DNA from: Euonymus europaeus
Taxonomy: Eukaryota > Streptophyta > Magnoliopsida > Celastrales > Celastraceae
Assembly (NCBI GenBank): GCA_963580455.1
Contig: OY756960.1
Location: forward strand, 25,975,238-26,039,237
Length of the DNA: 64,000 nt
Reading direction: 5' to 3'
A program made the translations under genes and the position numbers. This document shows positions 11,316 to 25,057 of this stretch, in pieces; position 1 is the stretch's first letter, and every line of letters begins with the position of its first letter. Below the pieces are notes generated by a model, which was not told the origin of the DNA, did not search any database, and saw nothing but the letters and a program-made list of their open reading frames with translations.

Positions 11316-14300
11316 ATGGGGCAGTGTTATGGCAAGGCCAATCCAACCAATGAAAACGACGGTACAACCACCACTACGGTTGTCGTATCGGGCGATCGGA
11401 ACCAGGTTCTATTACCGCCGTCGACTCCGGGGAACGGTGTGCGGTCGGTGAAGAACACGCCAGCACGGTCCTCGAATCCCAGTCCATGGCCGAGCCCCTA
11501 CCCGCATGGCATGTCGGCAAGCCCGCTGCCAGCTGGAGTTTCACCATCTCCAGCTAGGGCATCGACTCCGAGGAGGTTCTTCCGTAGGCCTTTCCCTCCA
11601 CCGTCGCCGGCAAAGCACATTAAGGCTTCTCTGGCCAAGCGGCTAGGGGTGGGAAGGCCGAAGGAGAGTCCGATCCCAGAGGACGGGAGCATCGAGCCGC
11701 AGCAGGCTCTAGACAAGAGCTTCGGGTACAGCAAGAATTTCGAAGCCAAGTACGAGCTGGGGAAGGAGATAGGGCGGGGACATTTTGGTCATACTTGCTC
11801 AGCTAGGGGCAAAAAGGGTGAGGTCAAGGATCAGCCTGTTGCCGTGAAGATCATCTCCAAAGCTAAGGTACGATGCTGCCAATTTTATTGTTCTGATCGG
11901 TTCAGAAATGGTGGTTTAATGGCTGTTATTTTACTGGTCGTGCAGCAACTGCAGGAGTGTTTATTGCTATGGTTTACTCATTTGATTAGTGGACTTTCTA
12001 GTTTACTTTTATAATGACTGTGTCCTACTCTGCATGACAATGGTGTGGAATTTGCATATTGTATATGATGATTGAGTTTAAATTTGGGATTAACGCACTA
12101 TGAGTGATTTTAAAGGCCATAGTTTCTAGTTTTCTGATGGCAAATTATCTTCCACTTTCTTTCGAGGGGTATTGCAAGTTCTATATTTATGCTTGTATTG
12201 AATGCTGATAGATAAAAAATCTGTTGTCACTGGTTTGAAGGTGTATGTTTGGTTGATATGTGCTCGATGGGAACATTAGGATTCAGCTGTTATGACGTCA
12301 ATTCTTGAGATTAAAAGGCGCCGCTGTAAGTAATTGGGCAGTATTGGTCGTGCAACTAGAAGGCCTCCTAAGCGAACGAATCTCTTGGTCCTAGATGATA
12401 ATACACAATTGGCAATGGATGTTCCTTGCACTTGTATTGTTTTATCTTTCGAGAGAGATGTGTGGTGGTTGAGAAGATTGCTCCCTTCTTTCTGGAAACC
12501 TTAGCTATCTGGTGTTCACATTTGTTTGGACACGTCTGTGTGTGGATTTGCCTGACATACAAGAATGTTTAAAAGGAATATTGATGTGTATTTAAACTCA
12601 CTTTCAAAAGTAAAAAATTATCTGTTTTGAGGTATGGAATTTCCTGTAATGTAGTGTTATGCCATATTTCTATATTCCAATGTGCTTTGTAGCGGTGCAT
12701 TTTGTGTAGCAAAGGATTTAAAAACATTCGTTGTGGTAATGATTTCAATCTTTTAACTTGCAACTATTGGTTAAATATTAAGATGGAGAGTTTTGAGAAT
12801 TTCCTTTTATACCTCTGATATTTGCTTTTATGCATTCATTACTATTGATGCTTTATTCAATTATTCTCAAACCGTTTTATGGTCAGGTACAAGAATTAAT
12901 GAAAAGAATTAGAGCATGCACTATGTGAATTTGCATTCACCCTTTTTGATCTAAATATATTCCCTAATTCTTTATGGTCCTTATTATTTTTCATTAATTT
13001 ATGATATCCATGCCTTTTGTAGCCTCAAATCTTCTGAACATCTTCTACTTGAACTCAACTATATGAGCTGGAGTATCAAAATCACTATGTTATGTATCCT
13101 CAAACCATCACAGATGATGTTCTCTTATGATCTTATATTATCTTCAACAAAGCTGTTCCTATCATAGATAAAATTGTGTTACTGCACTTCTAGAACAACA
13201 CTCTCATTTCTCATTGCAATCTTATATAGATATTTTGAAACAATTTTGAGATCATGGATTTCTATGATAAGATTCCCGCCTGTAATATGTGATTGAAAGT
13301 GTTTCTTTGAAGGTATAGTTTGATATTAGCTTTATTTAGTTATACGTTTGGTGCCTCAACTTCTTTGGGGATGGGAAGACCAATCAATAAGTTTGCACGT
13401 CATTGTGAGCATGTGTGTAAGCGCATATGGATATGTGGTTCACATGCATCATGTATTCATCTTTTCTCTGACAACATACATCAGGATTCAGGAAAGCCTG
13501 TACATGACTATTCTTGAAAGAATGTCTCGAAAAATTCATATTTGGCAGTTTATGTAAGATCTCAGACTGCAATTGCATATCCTTACTATTGAAAGTTGCT
13601 ACTATTTATTGTTGCTAGTTAATATATTTCTTTAATTGACATAATTTAGACTTGGGAAATAAATTTTGGGAAGCAAGAAGTGGAAATAGTTTCTTCCCAG
13701 TAATTTACTTTAAGGAAAGTATATTTAAGCGCATTTTGACTTATTCCAAAACACACACACTCTAAACTAAACTAAACATCGCTCCATGCTTTGTACAGGA
13801 CAGCATTATGGGAAATGATGCCTTCAATTATAATTAGCGATTGAATTCATAGTGAACCTTAATTTATTAGTTTTTTGTGTTTGATTCAAAAAATGAAATG
13901 CCTTACTTGGGGCATGTAAAGGAGTAGATGCATGATTCCTTTTGCATTCACCTCTTGTCCTTTATATTTAGATCGGAACGTCTTATACAGTTATATTGCT
14001 ATTGGAACCTGTAAATACTGGTTCATCATTTAATTAATACCAGGAAAGTAAAACGATGAAACCTTTGAAGAATTTTTGAACTTACATAGCACATGCTCGT
14101 GCGCTCGCATGTTTTTTTTTTTTTTGATAAATGAGATTAATTTTATTAAGAATAATTAAAATGAACAAAACCACCAGCTAGAGTACAATCTGAAACCAAT
14201 TCACCACCCAAAATAACACAACTAGAACTTGAAAAACACTCTACTTTTTGACAGCGGAATAAAACTAGCACAACATGAAGACTTCATCTTTGAACTGTAG

Positions 14301-17300
14301 TAGGAGGAACTCATCGATGACCCAAACTCTTTTAAGTTGCAACGAAGCACTGTTATCACTGTGCCAGCTTGTCTGTTGAATTTGCTACTGAATAATCACT
14401 GTGCGCGCATGTTGACAATTGTTATTACTTTGCCGCCTTGTCCTCAAATGATTGATTGAAATCATGTAACTTGTTTAAGAAGCAGAGATTTGGACGGTTT
14501 GTTGTTATGACTTGGATATTTTTTGCCCTATATATGACTCCTATTTTTTTTTTCTATCTATTTGCTACACCTGTTTCTTTTCCGTCTATTTGCCACACAT
14601 ATTAAGACCAATGTATTTATATTGCTCAAAATTTGTAATTTTGTAATAGCTATTTGCAATTTTAAATATTAAGATTCACTGTACGTTATTAGTTATTTTG
14701 ACTTTATTTATTTGGCAGATGACAACTGCAATTTCAATTGAAGATGTTCGTAGGGAGGTGAAAATATTAAAAGGACTATCAGGACACACAAATCTGGTCA
14801 AATTTTATGATGCATGTGAGGATGCCAATAACGTATACATAGTCATGGAGTACGTTTTTTCTGGCTGCCCATGAGTTTATTGGGGGGCTTTGTTAAAATT
14901 ACAGTTTTTTTTCCCGATCTCTTATTCTTTCAAGGACATCTTACGCACATTTAGTTTCGAATATTTATATTTCTTAGATATTTTCCTGTGAGTTGTTCCC
15001 ATCATGCTATGGATGAAATTAATGCCTTCCCCATCCCTCCCCTAATACACACACAAAATAAGAGAAAGTAAAATGAAAAACTAGTCTAAAATTACTTTTT
15101 TACACTGAACATATTAGAAAGACTCTGTTTTCATAAGATTTTTTTTGTAAGTTCTTATGATTGATTCACATTTTTTTAGTTCGTAATCTGATATTTCTCT
15201 TTATTTTTTTATGTTGTTTGCTTATCAGATTGTGCGAGGGTGGGGAACTCTTGGACAGAATTTTAGCCAGGTAAAATATTATTTCCTGCATGATAAGTAT
15301 ATTCCAAGCCTTAGTTTTTTTATTTTTTGTAGCTGAAGTCTTTATCATTCTGAGGGTATCCTGATGGAGCCATCAAAATTTGTGGATCTGTTACCTATGA
15401 ATTTTGATAGGATGAGATCAAGCTTATGGTTTTATGTATCACAGTCAAATATGGAATAATGGAATATATATGATTGCTTTTGCTCCGCACTTTTGAAATC
15501 ATTTAAAGTTTTTGTACAAACCAATTCCAATGCTGTAGAGGGCAGGTTTTAAATCTTGTACATTGGTGTTGAGACTAATTTCTCCATTGTTGCAGAGGTG
15601 GAAAATATGCAGTGGAAGATGCAAAATCTATAGTTGTGCAAATCTTAAGTGTTGTTGCATATTGTCATCTTCAAGGCGTTGTACACCGTGACTTGAAGCC
15701 TGAGGTTTTGCCTTTTTAACTCGTGAGATACTTTAATGCACAAAAAATAAAAAATAAAAATCACAGATAATCTTTTGTTTCCTTGATAGAATTTCCTTTT
15801 CACTTCTGCAAGTGAAGATGCTGACTTGAAGCTTATTGATTTCGGTCTTTCTGACTTTATCAGACCAGGTATTATGCTATTCTGTAGGATGTGCTTCATT
15901 CGTAACTCTATTTTAAGTTGCTAATCACGGTCGTGGTTTGCTTTTTTATGGTCCACTTCATGGCGGAATGACATACAATTTGCATATCCAATCAGTAATG
16001 TGGAATAGAATGACTGGCCTGGTTCGTTAATCTGTTAGAAGTTCCCAATTTATACTGCTACTTAAAAGCAAATACATTTAGAGCTCATATGTTGTTACAC
16101 TGGACTTCAAATAAAATAAAAAAATTCATAAAAAAAGGAAGACTTGCAAAAAGTTCAATTAAAATTCAATTACCTTAAATATAATAATATAATACATTTT
16201 AAAATAAAAAATAATAGTATTTCTTAAGACCTATTTAATTTAATTATTATGTTACATACCCAGTGGTAGAGTTGCAAGGGTGCAACCTAGAGATCACATA
16301 TTTCTCCACATATTATGTGGGCTATGGTCATACATGAAGAGAAGAAGAGTGGGGTTGAGTTCTTGCAACCAGTTCGTGTTTGCTGTCATGCTGGCAAAAG
16401 TGAAGGTTAAGCGATACACTAACCACTAATAAGAAGAATATAATAATTAATAATAATAGCACTAATATAATAATTCAATTTGAATTCCTTTTCTCCAAAG
16501 ATAATAAAAAATTATTAATAGTAATTCAATTAATACTCTACCCATCAATAATAATAACGAAAAGGAAAAAAATACGTAGTAATTGTATTAGAACTCTATT
16601 CTTGTGAATATAACTCTAGATTCACTAGCTATTTAGATAAGTAATTCAGTCAAATTTTGTTACATTATTTAAAGAATTTGTTGATTGTACCATAAGACTA
16701 AATATATTAAATATAATTATTAATTATATCATCTACTTAGAGCTATATATGTAAAAATTATTATTCCCAATTGCGAATGAATAAACTAACGGATGGGTTC
16801 ATAAAATAAATTTCTTAATCATTATTAGTTAAATTTAAAATTTACATTTCTAATTTCATCCTGCAAGTTGCATGGGAACCCTACTAGTTCGAATAAAGAT
16901 TATCACTTTTCTGTTAAATTCCCGTGGATTGGACTTTTTTGTGCTTTTGGGTCACATAAAGTTGCTCAATAGGTGATGGAACGTACAAAGATTTGAATTG
17001 CATAGATTTTTTTTAAATCTTTTTTATGTTTTATGTTATCAGAGGGTGAATGGAGTGAATCTCATTATTATGTTACGTTGTTACTCTCTCTGTATTCCTG
17101 GATATCATGGACTAGACTAGTTAACTTTCAATGCATTTGAGGTTTTGTCCTTTTTGTTTCATTTTTTCCCCTCTTCTTATTGTACTTGCTACAATTAAAA
17201 CTTTAAGTTTTTTTTGGTTGTCTGGTCATATTCTGAAGTTATTTATGTGAACGTTCTTTTACATTTAACAGCAAAATCCCACACAAGGCAGGTCATTGAT

Positions 17301-19641
17301 GTCCTTAAGTAATGAAATGTGAAATGAGAGTTTAGTTTTATGTATGCCAGAGTTCTATATTTGAAAATTATGTTTTTTTTTTCATTGATGAGTGATTGAT
17401 ATGACAGTGGCATTTCATAGTTTTTTAGAATGTTCCTTCTGTGTACATTTTGCAGATGAGAGACTCAATGATATTGTTGGGAGTGCTTACTATGTTGCAC
17501 CTGAAGTCTTGCATAGATCATATAGTCTAGAAGCAGATATATGGAGCATTGGCGTGATTACCTATATCTTGCTATGTGGGAGTCGGCCTTTCTGGGCACG
17601 CACAGAATCAGGAATCTTTCGTGCAGTTTTGAGATCTGATCCCAACTTTGATGATTTACCTTGGCCTTCCATCACTCCAGAAGCCAAGGACTTTGTAAGG
17701 AGACTTTTAAGCAAAGACTATAGAAGAAGAATGACCGCTGTCCAGGCATTAAGTAAGTTGGGAAATCGTTTGCGTAAGTGTAGATGCTTTGAAATTGGAT
17801 TTTTCTTTGGCTGTTCATAGTTTCATAGTGTAGCAAACAATCCTATTCTTTTTACAACTATGGTGGCATTAATGAGTTAGAAAAAATGTTGTTGCTTTCT
17901 TCTTGGCTGATTTTTTCCTGGAGCCTATTTTGGAACTAACATCGCTATTATACTCGCAGCTCATCCGTGGTTGCGGGACGATACTCGTCCTATCCCTCTG
18001 GATATATTGATCTACAAGTTAGTCAAGTCATACCTTCACGCTACACCTTTCAAACGTGCAGCTCTGAAGGTATTATCCTTGTCATTTTTATTTTCCTTAA
18101 CTTGTTAATAACTATAGGGTGGATATGTGTTGTCAATTTAGCCACGACATGCAACAAACTATTGAATGAATAAAGCATTACATGAATCATGAGATAAACA
18201 GAAACATATGTCTAGCAGATTTTATTGGTACTTAGGTTATGGAATCAGTTTCAGTTTGTCTTAGTAGGAAGAATTGATCATGTCCTTTAGTTTGGTCAAT
18301 TGGCTGAATTTACTGAAAGTCTGAAATCCTTATAGAAATCAATATTATGAGATGTTCAATAGATAATATTTCCCATTACAAATACTTAATTGCAGTAAAT
18401 ATGTTCTCCTTTCGCAGCCAACTAACTCTTGGATCCTTGGCTATGTTGGGGAATTCAATTGTATTGTACTCTCTCTATATCTCTTTCGGACGGTAATGAA
18501 ACTTAATTGTTGATAATGTTGTGACTCATGTCTCATTGTAGGCTCTTTCAAAAGCTCTGACTGAAGACGAGTTGCTGTATCTTAGAGCTCAATTCATGAT
18601 CTTGGAACCAGACAGTGATGGCAGTGTTTCGCTTGATCATTTCCGAGTGGTTAGTTCTTGCCTCAATCTCTATTAATCTTTTTTGTTTCAAGTCAGGAGA
18701 TGTTTGCTATTTTAGTCATGACTATTTAGTTGAAACACCAAATTTACTTCTAGCTCCGTTTTCTTTGTCTAAAGTTTTCTATTTTCTATACCTTCTTTAT
18801 TTTGTAGGCTCTTGCAAGATATGCAACTGATGCCATGAGGGAATCACGGGTTACTGATATAATTAACATGGTAAATTATATTGTTATTGTCTTAATTTCC
18901 ATAATATAGATATATCTCTTACTGCAGTTTCTGCCTGTTTATGTGTAAGAATTTAAAGTTTGCATTTTTACTTAATTGTATTAGGATTTTCCAATGATTT
19001 AATTAAATTACTTAAAAGACTTTCACTAGCAATTTTCAAGATTTATATACTGAGGCAATTGACTATTGGCTTAATTTTTTACATGTTAGTTGATTATCAT
19101 TAACCAGCATCTTTTCTTTCTTTCTGCTGTATTATTATACTTTGCTTCATTCGGGAGCATCACTTAATTTGTGTTTTTTTTCTTCTCTTAATGATACAAC
19201 GAATGGAGAATTCTTTTATTTTCTTCTGTTTACGTGTTTCTGTACTTCAGATGCAGTCTCTTTCTTATAGAAAGATGTACTTTGAAGAGTTTTGTGCGGC
19301 TGCAATCAGCACCCATCAACTGGAGGCTCTTGAAGGTTGGGAGCAAATTGCTTCTACTGCTTTCCAGCATTTTGAGCGGGAAGGTAACCGAGTCATCTCA
19401 ATCGAAGAATTGGCACGGGTATGTTAATCATGATCTTATTACCTTTTGTTTCAGAGAGTTCTTATGGTGAGACTCCTTTTGATTTGGTCATACATGACTT
19501 CAGGAACTGAATGTTGGACCTTCAGCTTATTCATTTTTGAAAGATTGGATCAGAAACGCAGATGGAAAGCTTAGTTTTCTTGGTTATACCAAATTTTTAC
19601 ATGGCATTACCCTTCGTAGCTCAAATACAAGACAACATTAG
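11316..19641 (+). CDS. CRK3: CDPK-related protein kinase (CRK3-like)
   Basis: Serine/threonine kinase of the CDPK-related group, which keeps the CDPK layout but has degenerate EF-hands. Eleven exons join in frame to 598 residues: 11316-11867, 14719-14849, 15229-15270, 15596-15704, 15790-15868, 17456-17752, 17960-18069, 18542-18649, 18808-18870, 19251-19418 and 19504-19641. The N-terminus MGQCYGK offers Gly2 for myristoylation and Cys4 for palmitoylation, so membrane attachment is likely. A Pro/Ser-rich variable region follows, then the kinase: GRGHFG loop, VAVK lysine, [19 protein letters not shown] and [11 protein letters not shown]. The C-terminal part has an imperfect EF-hand ([12 protein letters not shown]) and the conserved NVGPSAY..LKDWIR segment. 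Intron 1 is 2.85 kb and intron 5 is 1.59 kb; intron 1 contains a LINE fragment. Nearest Arabidopsis relative by memory: CRK3 (At2g46700). Confidence 0.93.
14112..14400 (-). mobile_element. 5'-truncated LINE/SINE-type retroelement in kinase intron 1
   Basis: A run of T followed by GATAAATGAGATTAATTTTA is the reverse complement of a poly-A-tailed non-LTR 3' end. The insert is flanked by near-identical 11-13 bp direct repeats: GTGCGCTCGCATG (14099-14111) and GTGCGCGCATG (14401-14411), differing by a 2-base indel. No reading frame survives. The size fits a heavily truncated LINE copy. Confidence 0.6.
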
Positions 19642-22600
19642 CTCTCTAGTTATAGTTTCCAGAAAATTTATTGGGCTGTCAGGGTACATATATAATGTCC
19701 ATAATTGAATGATAGGGTCAGTGGCAGTTCTCAGACTATACAGAGGTGAGTTTTAGGATTTTTCTCTTTGCTTGCACCCAATTTTTGCATCTCGTTCCTT
19801 TAATTTTTAAATGAGGTTGAGCTTGAAATGCAACTTCTATCGTTTCTAGTTCAAAAGTTGTATGGACAACTCTACTCGATTTATGTTCTTAGGAAACTTA
19901 TGCATCCAAGTACAATAGATGGAATACAACGATCTCCTCTATAGTATTATATAGACTAATCTGAGAATGAGGTGTAAAGGTGGGACTGTAGAAGAAGACC
20001 GTTGTGGTTGTGGAGATCCTTCGGATATCAACCACTGTAGAAGGAGGACAACGGTCGGCCACCCAAGTACAAGTATGGATAAGTGGTCCGGATTGAATGG
20101 ATTCTTTTGGTTGTGGTAGCTCCAGTGTTCCTTTTTCTCTACAGAAAGCCCAATTATGGTTCGACGAAAGTACTGATCCGATCGTGCCTGTCTCATCTAG
20201 TTTTGTTGTTCTTCATCGGTAATTTCCGTGAGCCCGGGGTCTCCTGTAAGGGTTATTTTGGGCAATAATTTTTTTTATTTTATTATTTAAAAATTATGAA
20301 TGTGTTCTAATCAGGATTACGAGCCTAATGGTATGTTATTTGTGTCGAACAAAAATCAAATGGATAGAACATTTTATATCAATATTACTATTCATTTGAT
20401 TTTTGTTTAGCACAAATAATATATCGTTAGACTCGTAATCTCAATTAGAACTTGTTCATAATTATTAAATAAAAATAAAAAAATTTGTTATCCAAAATAG
20501 TCATTACAGCAGACCACGAGCTCCCTAGTTTCCTCAGTAGGGCATCTGTATCCTTTTATGTTTCAGTTTGGCTGGTACACCATTTATGCGTACCATAGTT
20601 TAGTATAATTTTAGGTGTTTGGACAAGTTAATCTTAGGGACGTATAAACTAGTAACTTTATGAATTGTGAAATAAATTATCAAATGTTTGGCGAAATTTA
20701 TAACTGACATTAGTTTATTTGTTATGAAAATTTTTCTTGAGTTTAGTTTAAAAGATAAAGTAAAAAACTACATAAAAATATGAGAACAGTATGAACTATT
20801 GTAGTTTTGTGATTTTTTTTAGTAAATTTCTTTTTATTTTTATTGAAATCTTTATTATTAATTTTAATTTTTAGTAAAAAGTTATAAATTACATGAAATT
20901 ATATTTTAAAAGAATTATATTATTCTATAAAATATTATCTTAACAAAATAAAATTATATTTTTTTATACTAAAAAAAAAGGGGAGTATCCAACAAAAACA
21001 AAGACTCCTAATAGACTAGGGGCTACACAAAGGGAGGTAGAACATCTACCACCCGTTACCAAACATCTACAATTATTAAAACTCTCGGTCTTTCAAGACA
21101 TGATAATGTATGTTTCCATAACCACTGGGGACATTAATGACATGATAGCTCACCAACACGTTTTACTCGAACAACTCAACAAGTCTGTTTTATGTTTTGT
21201 TTGGTGGACTGGAATATCTGGTTCTTCAAATGGGCAGCCCTGTCCGGTTTCTTCTGAATTATAAAAATATTATTAGTGGACAAGAGTTGAGTGGAAGATA
21301 TTAATAATCATGGCATTATAGATATAGTGGTCAAGTCACAATGAACTCTTCAACCCAAACTCTCATTTTTGTTTTCCTTGTGGAAGGATGGACAGAGGAA
21401 ATTGCCATTTCAGTTTCGACCAATTTATATTTTATAGTAATTGGTTTCTTTTACAACAAGAGAAGAAAAGGCAAGAGTATAAAATGCATGTTTCAATGCC
21501 ATTTATTGGACAAATAAACAAACTTCGAACGAGACTAATAAATAATATTATTACTTTATTGCGAAATTTAATTTGTTCAACAAAAGTGGACAACCATGTC
21601 GATGGATTTGCTTATGGCAGTTGGTATTTGCATTGCTCTCGTACATTCTTAAGATTACGCATGCTTGGCATTGATCAATATTAGAGAAGAATTGTTGATC
21701 AACTTGGCCACTAAACATTGTCAATGACAAAAATAATGCTCTTCAAAATATAAATATCCTGTATATATATATATATTATTTTCGGAAGTCAGCTGTCTTG
21801 GATAATAATAACAACAACAATAATAATAACTGAGAAATAGAGTTAGTCCAATGAAACAATTTTGTTACTTGCTATCCAATAACCATCCCTATAATTAGAC
21901 TAAACAGCTCGTATTGTCTCATTACATTGTAAGATCGTATTTCACTCCGTTAAAATATTACACTGAAATATTATAATAAAATATCTTGTTACAATAGAAG
22001 GAACTATTAATTATGGACCGTTTAAAGTTGGATCATATGTAACATTTTTTCTTAGAATTGTAATAAACAGTCAAACAATGAAATCTGATTTTCAAATTAC
22101 AACAACAGTCAAACGAACCCCAACAGAGGTCTCAGCCCCAGCGCTGAAATTGCTGGAAAATAAATGAAACAAAACATGAGAGGGCAGAGGTACCTTTTTA
22201 TTGCTCAATAAAACACCTATGCCCTGCAATGTTTGGCATCAACACAACACTGATAACTACATTTCTACATGACCTCTGCTTCACCTACCTCATTCTCATG
22301 TGCTTCTTGTTTGATAACAATATCATTTTCGTCATCTCCCGGCAAAAAAAAAAAAAATACAACAATTAAGAAAGATAATGGATGAATTAACCTCACAAGA
22401 GACCATTTTAATTACAATAGTTGCTACCGGATCCGGAGAATGTACCTAAAAATAGTGCAAAGCATAGGGGGTATTGGTAACATTTACCCTAATTATTAAT
22501 TAATATCAGTGAATAATAATATCAATACAAAACTGATTCCTAGAAGATAAAAGCAAGTTCGAGTGATGTTAGGATTTTAAACCATATCTCATAAAATCTC

Positions 22601-22921
22601 TTATGACCCTACCCCCATTTGGCAGTTAGCAGTATTAATTTGTTTTTATCTTCCTTTCAAATATATAATTTCTTTTGATTCCAAGATTGATGAATTTCCT
22701 ATTAATTAACATAAATATTCATAAATACATTAATTAACAACATTGAATGAAAAGCATGTTACTAGCATTGGCTTTTTCATTAAACAAGATAACAAAATCT
22801 CAAAAACATTTGTTGTTATTCAATTATTGCACCATCGTCCTCATTCACCCACAACAAGAAACCTAAATTTACAAAACCAACCCAGTGGATCGATTAAAAG
22901 ACGCTAAAACCCTAGGAAGGA
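19642..22921. other. Intergenic spacer between kinase and SAUR genes
   Basis: Starts with the kinase 3' untranslated region. A foldback MITE lies at 20237-20517. Beyond it the DNA is AT-rich with short runs such as (TA)n near 21760. The last few hundred bases are probably the SAUR 3' region. The 98-codon ORF at 21388-21684 has no recognisable homology. Nothing else seen. Confidence 0.55.
20237..20517. mobile_element. Foldback MITE with arms of about 130 bp
   Basis: The two halves are imperfect reverse complements: the left end GGGTCTCCTGTAA pairs with the right end TTACAGCAGACCAC, and inner segments such as CAAAAATCAAATGGATAG pair with CTATTCATTTGATTTTTG (one mismatch), leaving a short AT loop near 20380. 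Non-coding. No clear target duplication was found, so the superfamily is left open. Confidence 0.6.
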
Positions 22922-23287
22922 TCAAACCCTAAAACACCCTATATGATGGTGATGGTGATGGTGAAAGGACTTTTCCCTGTCAATCATCCCCTGAACATAC
23001 CTAAATTCCTCAACATGGCAAGGAATTGTGATCGTCCCCTTCTGATCGAACCCATATTCCTTCTCTGCCTCCTCCAATAACTGCACGAAGAGTGGGTGAT
23101 TGAAGTAAATCACAGGCACCACAAATCTCTGCTGCTCCTCTCCCTGCCCCACCTTGATTGCCAAACATCCCTTCGGGACGTCTCGGATCACTTGGTGGTG
23201 GTGGTGGTGGTGTTTCTTGTGTGGCAGATGCAGAAGAAAGTTCCGTGATGAACCCTTCTCTCCGCCGCCGCCGCCGCCGCTAACCAT
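22922..23287 (-). CDS. SAUR32: Small auxin-up RNA protein (SAUR32-like)
   Basis: Auxin-inducible small protein; SAURs promote cell expansion, in part by inhibiting PP2C.D phosphatases. The gene is a single exon of 121 residues, the normal SAUR size. The SAUR core is intact: DVPKGCLAIKVG, RFVVPVIYFNHPLF, LLEEAEKEYGFDQKG, ITIPCHVEEFRYVQ. The N-terminus is Gly-rich with a poly-His run, and a second poly-His run precedes the C-terminal GCFRV. Start chosen at the only in-frame Met ahead of the Gly tract. Nearest Arabidopsis relatives from memory are SAUR32 (At2g46690) and SAUR33 (At3g61900). The neighbouring MIR166 and HD-Zip genes fit the same block. Confidence 0.92.
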   Translation of the reverse strand: MVSGGGGGGEKGSSRNFLLHLPHKKHHHHHHQVIRDVPKGCLAIKVGQGEEQQRFVVPVIYFNHPLFVQLLEEAEKEYGFDQKGTITIPCHVEEFRYVQGMIDREKSFHHHHHHHIGCFRV

Positions 23288-24836
23288 CTCAGATTTCCCC
23301 TACAAAAAAAAACAACGACAAAGTCCAAAAGAAAATCTAACTAAGTCTAGCACTGTTTGTTTCCCGAGAAAATTTCAGTTTTCACAAGAAAACGGCCAGG
23401 GGTCTGCTACGATTGCTTGCCGGTATAGGGTTCGAGAAGAGTATCTGAGTGACCTTGGAATGTTAGTCATGGCCGATTAACATTTGATACTGAAATCACA
23501 CACCATACGAAGCAGTGAGAAGAGGAGGAGGAGGAGTAAAATCGTAATCGAAAGGAGGTTTTATAGGAGGAATCTGAAATCGGGGATTTTATAAAGTGTG
23601 AGTAGGGTTTTGCTTCTGATTCACACAATCTTATTTCTAAGACGTACGATTAAAGTCGACGGTTGATGATGGATATCAATGGTTTGGTGAGGTAGTTATT
23701 GTTGCAACAGACTCATATGGGGCAGGGCGAACGAGTGGTAAAGTTGTAATTTCATGGCCGTGTTGGCACGTGGACTTTGAGTGGCGAAAACACTTGACAA
23801 GTGGATGGAGGTAGGGTTGTGAGGTATTTTAATGACCGACTAATGCGGCGTCGTTTTGTAGTGAGAGAATTAAAGACAGCCAATCGCAGGAACTCAACAC
23901 GTCCATGTAGACAAAATTAGACATCGAAGGGGTGTCTCGTTGGCATCAGCTCTTCTGTAGATTTGGAGCGACACATGTGCTCCCACAGTGACAAATCAAT
24001 CTTGACTTTTTTTAAAACAAAAAAAAAATTATGACATCACCAAGGCATCATTGGTATTTCAACACGTGCGATGTGGATTATACCACGTTAGAATAAGAGT
24101 GAACAAATTAGAACAAATCCCAGATGAATATACATAAGTAAGTAATGTGGGGGAATAAATCAGGAAGTGACACAATTATTAGACAACCCAAGATGTTAAT
24201 CAAATCTCAAATTTCCCTTTATCTCCTTTCATCAAGTCCCGTCAAAGCAGATAATCGATTTATTCATTGCCTATAAAAGGGAGGAAAAAACACGAGTATA
24301 GTCAATGTCTGAAAAACGTATTTTTTTGTTATACAAATTCTCCGAAATTGATTTGAGCGTTTGAGCGTCAACCGGGGTAAGAATGCTCCATTAACCTTTT
24401 TTTTCTTTAAAGTGAGCATTAGCCAAAGCACGAGACAAAATAACTGGCCGAGCGACGACTCGGATCGGATGGTGATTTTCGTTCGCTACAAATAATAATA
24501 TTTTCATCGAAGTCGTCTCCAATACATCGTTATATCAATCATAAAAATATCCGTATTTATCATCCGAGTTATTAATGGACAAGATGTATGAGTCGGATAC
24601 TGATTTTTCCGATGTCACTACCTTCAATATTTTTTTAGACAAAGTAATGATGGGCGAGTTGCCGAAAGTACTCTTCCATTCGGTCTAAATTTGTGTACAT
24701 GATGCTGATTCGGATTCGTTGGTGTAACCGAACAGGCCATGATTGTCGTGCAGTCTGTTGTAGAAGATTTTTTTTTTTTTTGGGAGGGGGCGGCGGTACT
24801 TTAGGTTTGCGATGCCTCCGTTTGGGACATAGTGGG

Positions 24837-25057
24837 TCCGTTTGGATCAGAGTATGTTGATAGAGTATAAACTCTCGTAAAACGTAAAAGCTGAGAGTGT
24901 CTGAGAGTATGGGGACAGAGTATAAGCTAGCTTATACTCTGTCCCAAACGGGGTGAGTATAAGCTAGCTTATACTCTATCTCCATATTCTCAGACACTCT
25001 CAACTTTTACGTTTTACGAGAGCTTATACTCTATCAACATACTCTGATCCAAACGGA
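24837..25057. repeat. Near-perfect 221-bp hairpin (foldback MITE)
   Basis: The left arm beginning TCCGTTTGGATCAGAGTATG is repeated in inverse orientation at the right end (CATACTCTGATCCAAACGGA). Arms of about 103 bp differ at only a few positions and are separated by the 15-base loop TGTCCCAAACGGGGT. Each arm also contains its own palindrome, AGTATAAGCTAGCTTATACT. The high arm identity implies recent insertion or gene conversion. No target duplication could be fixed. Confidence 0.8.
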
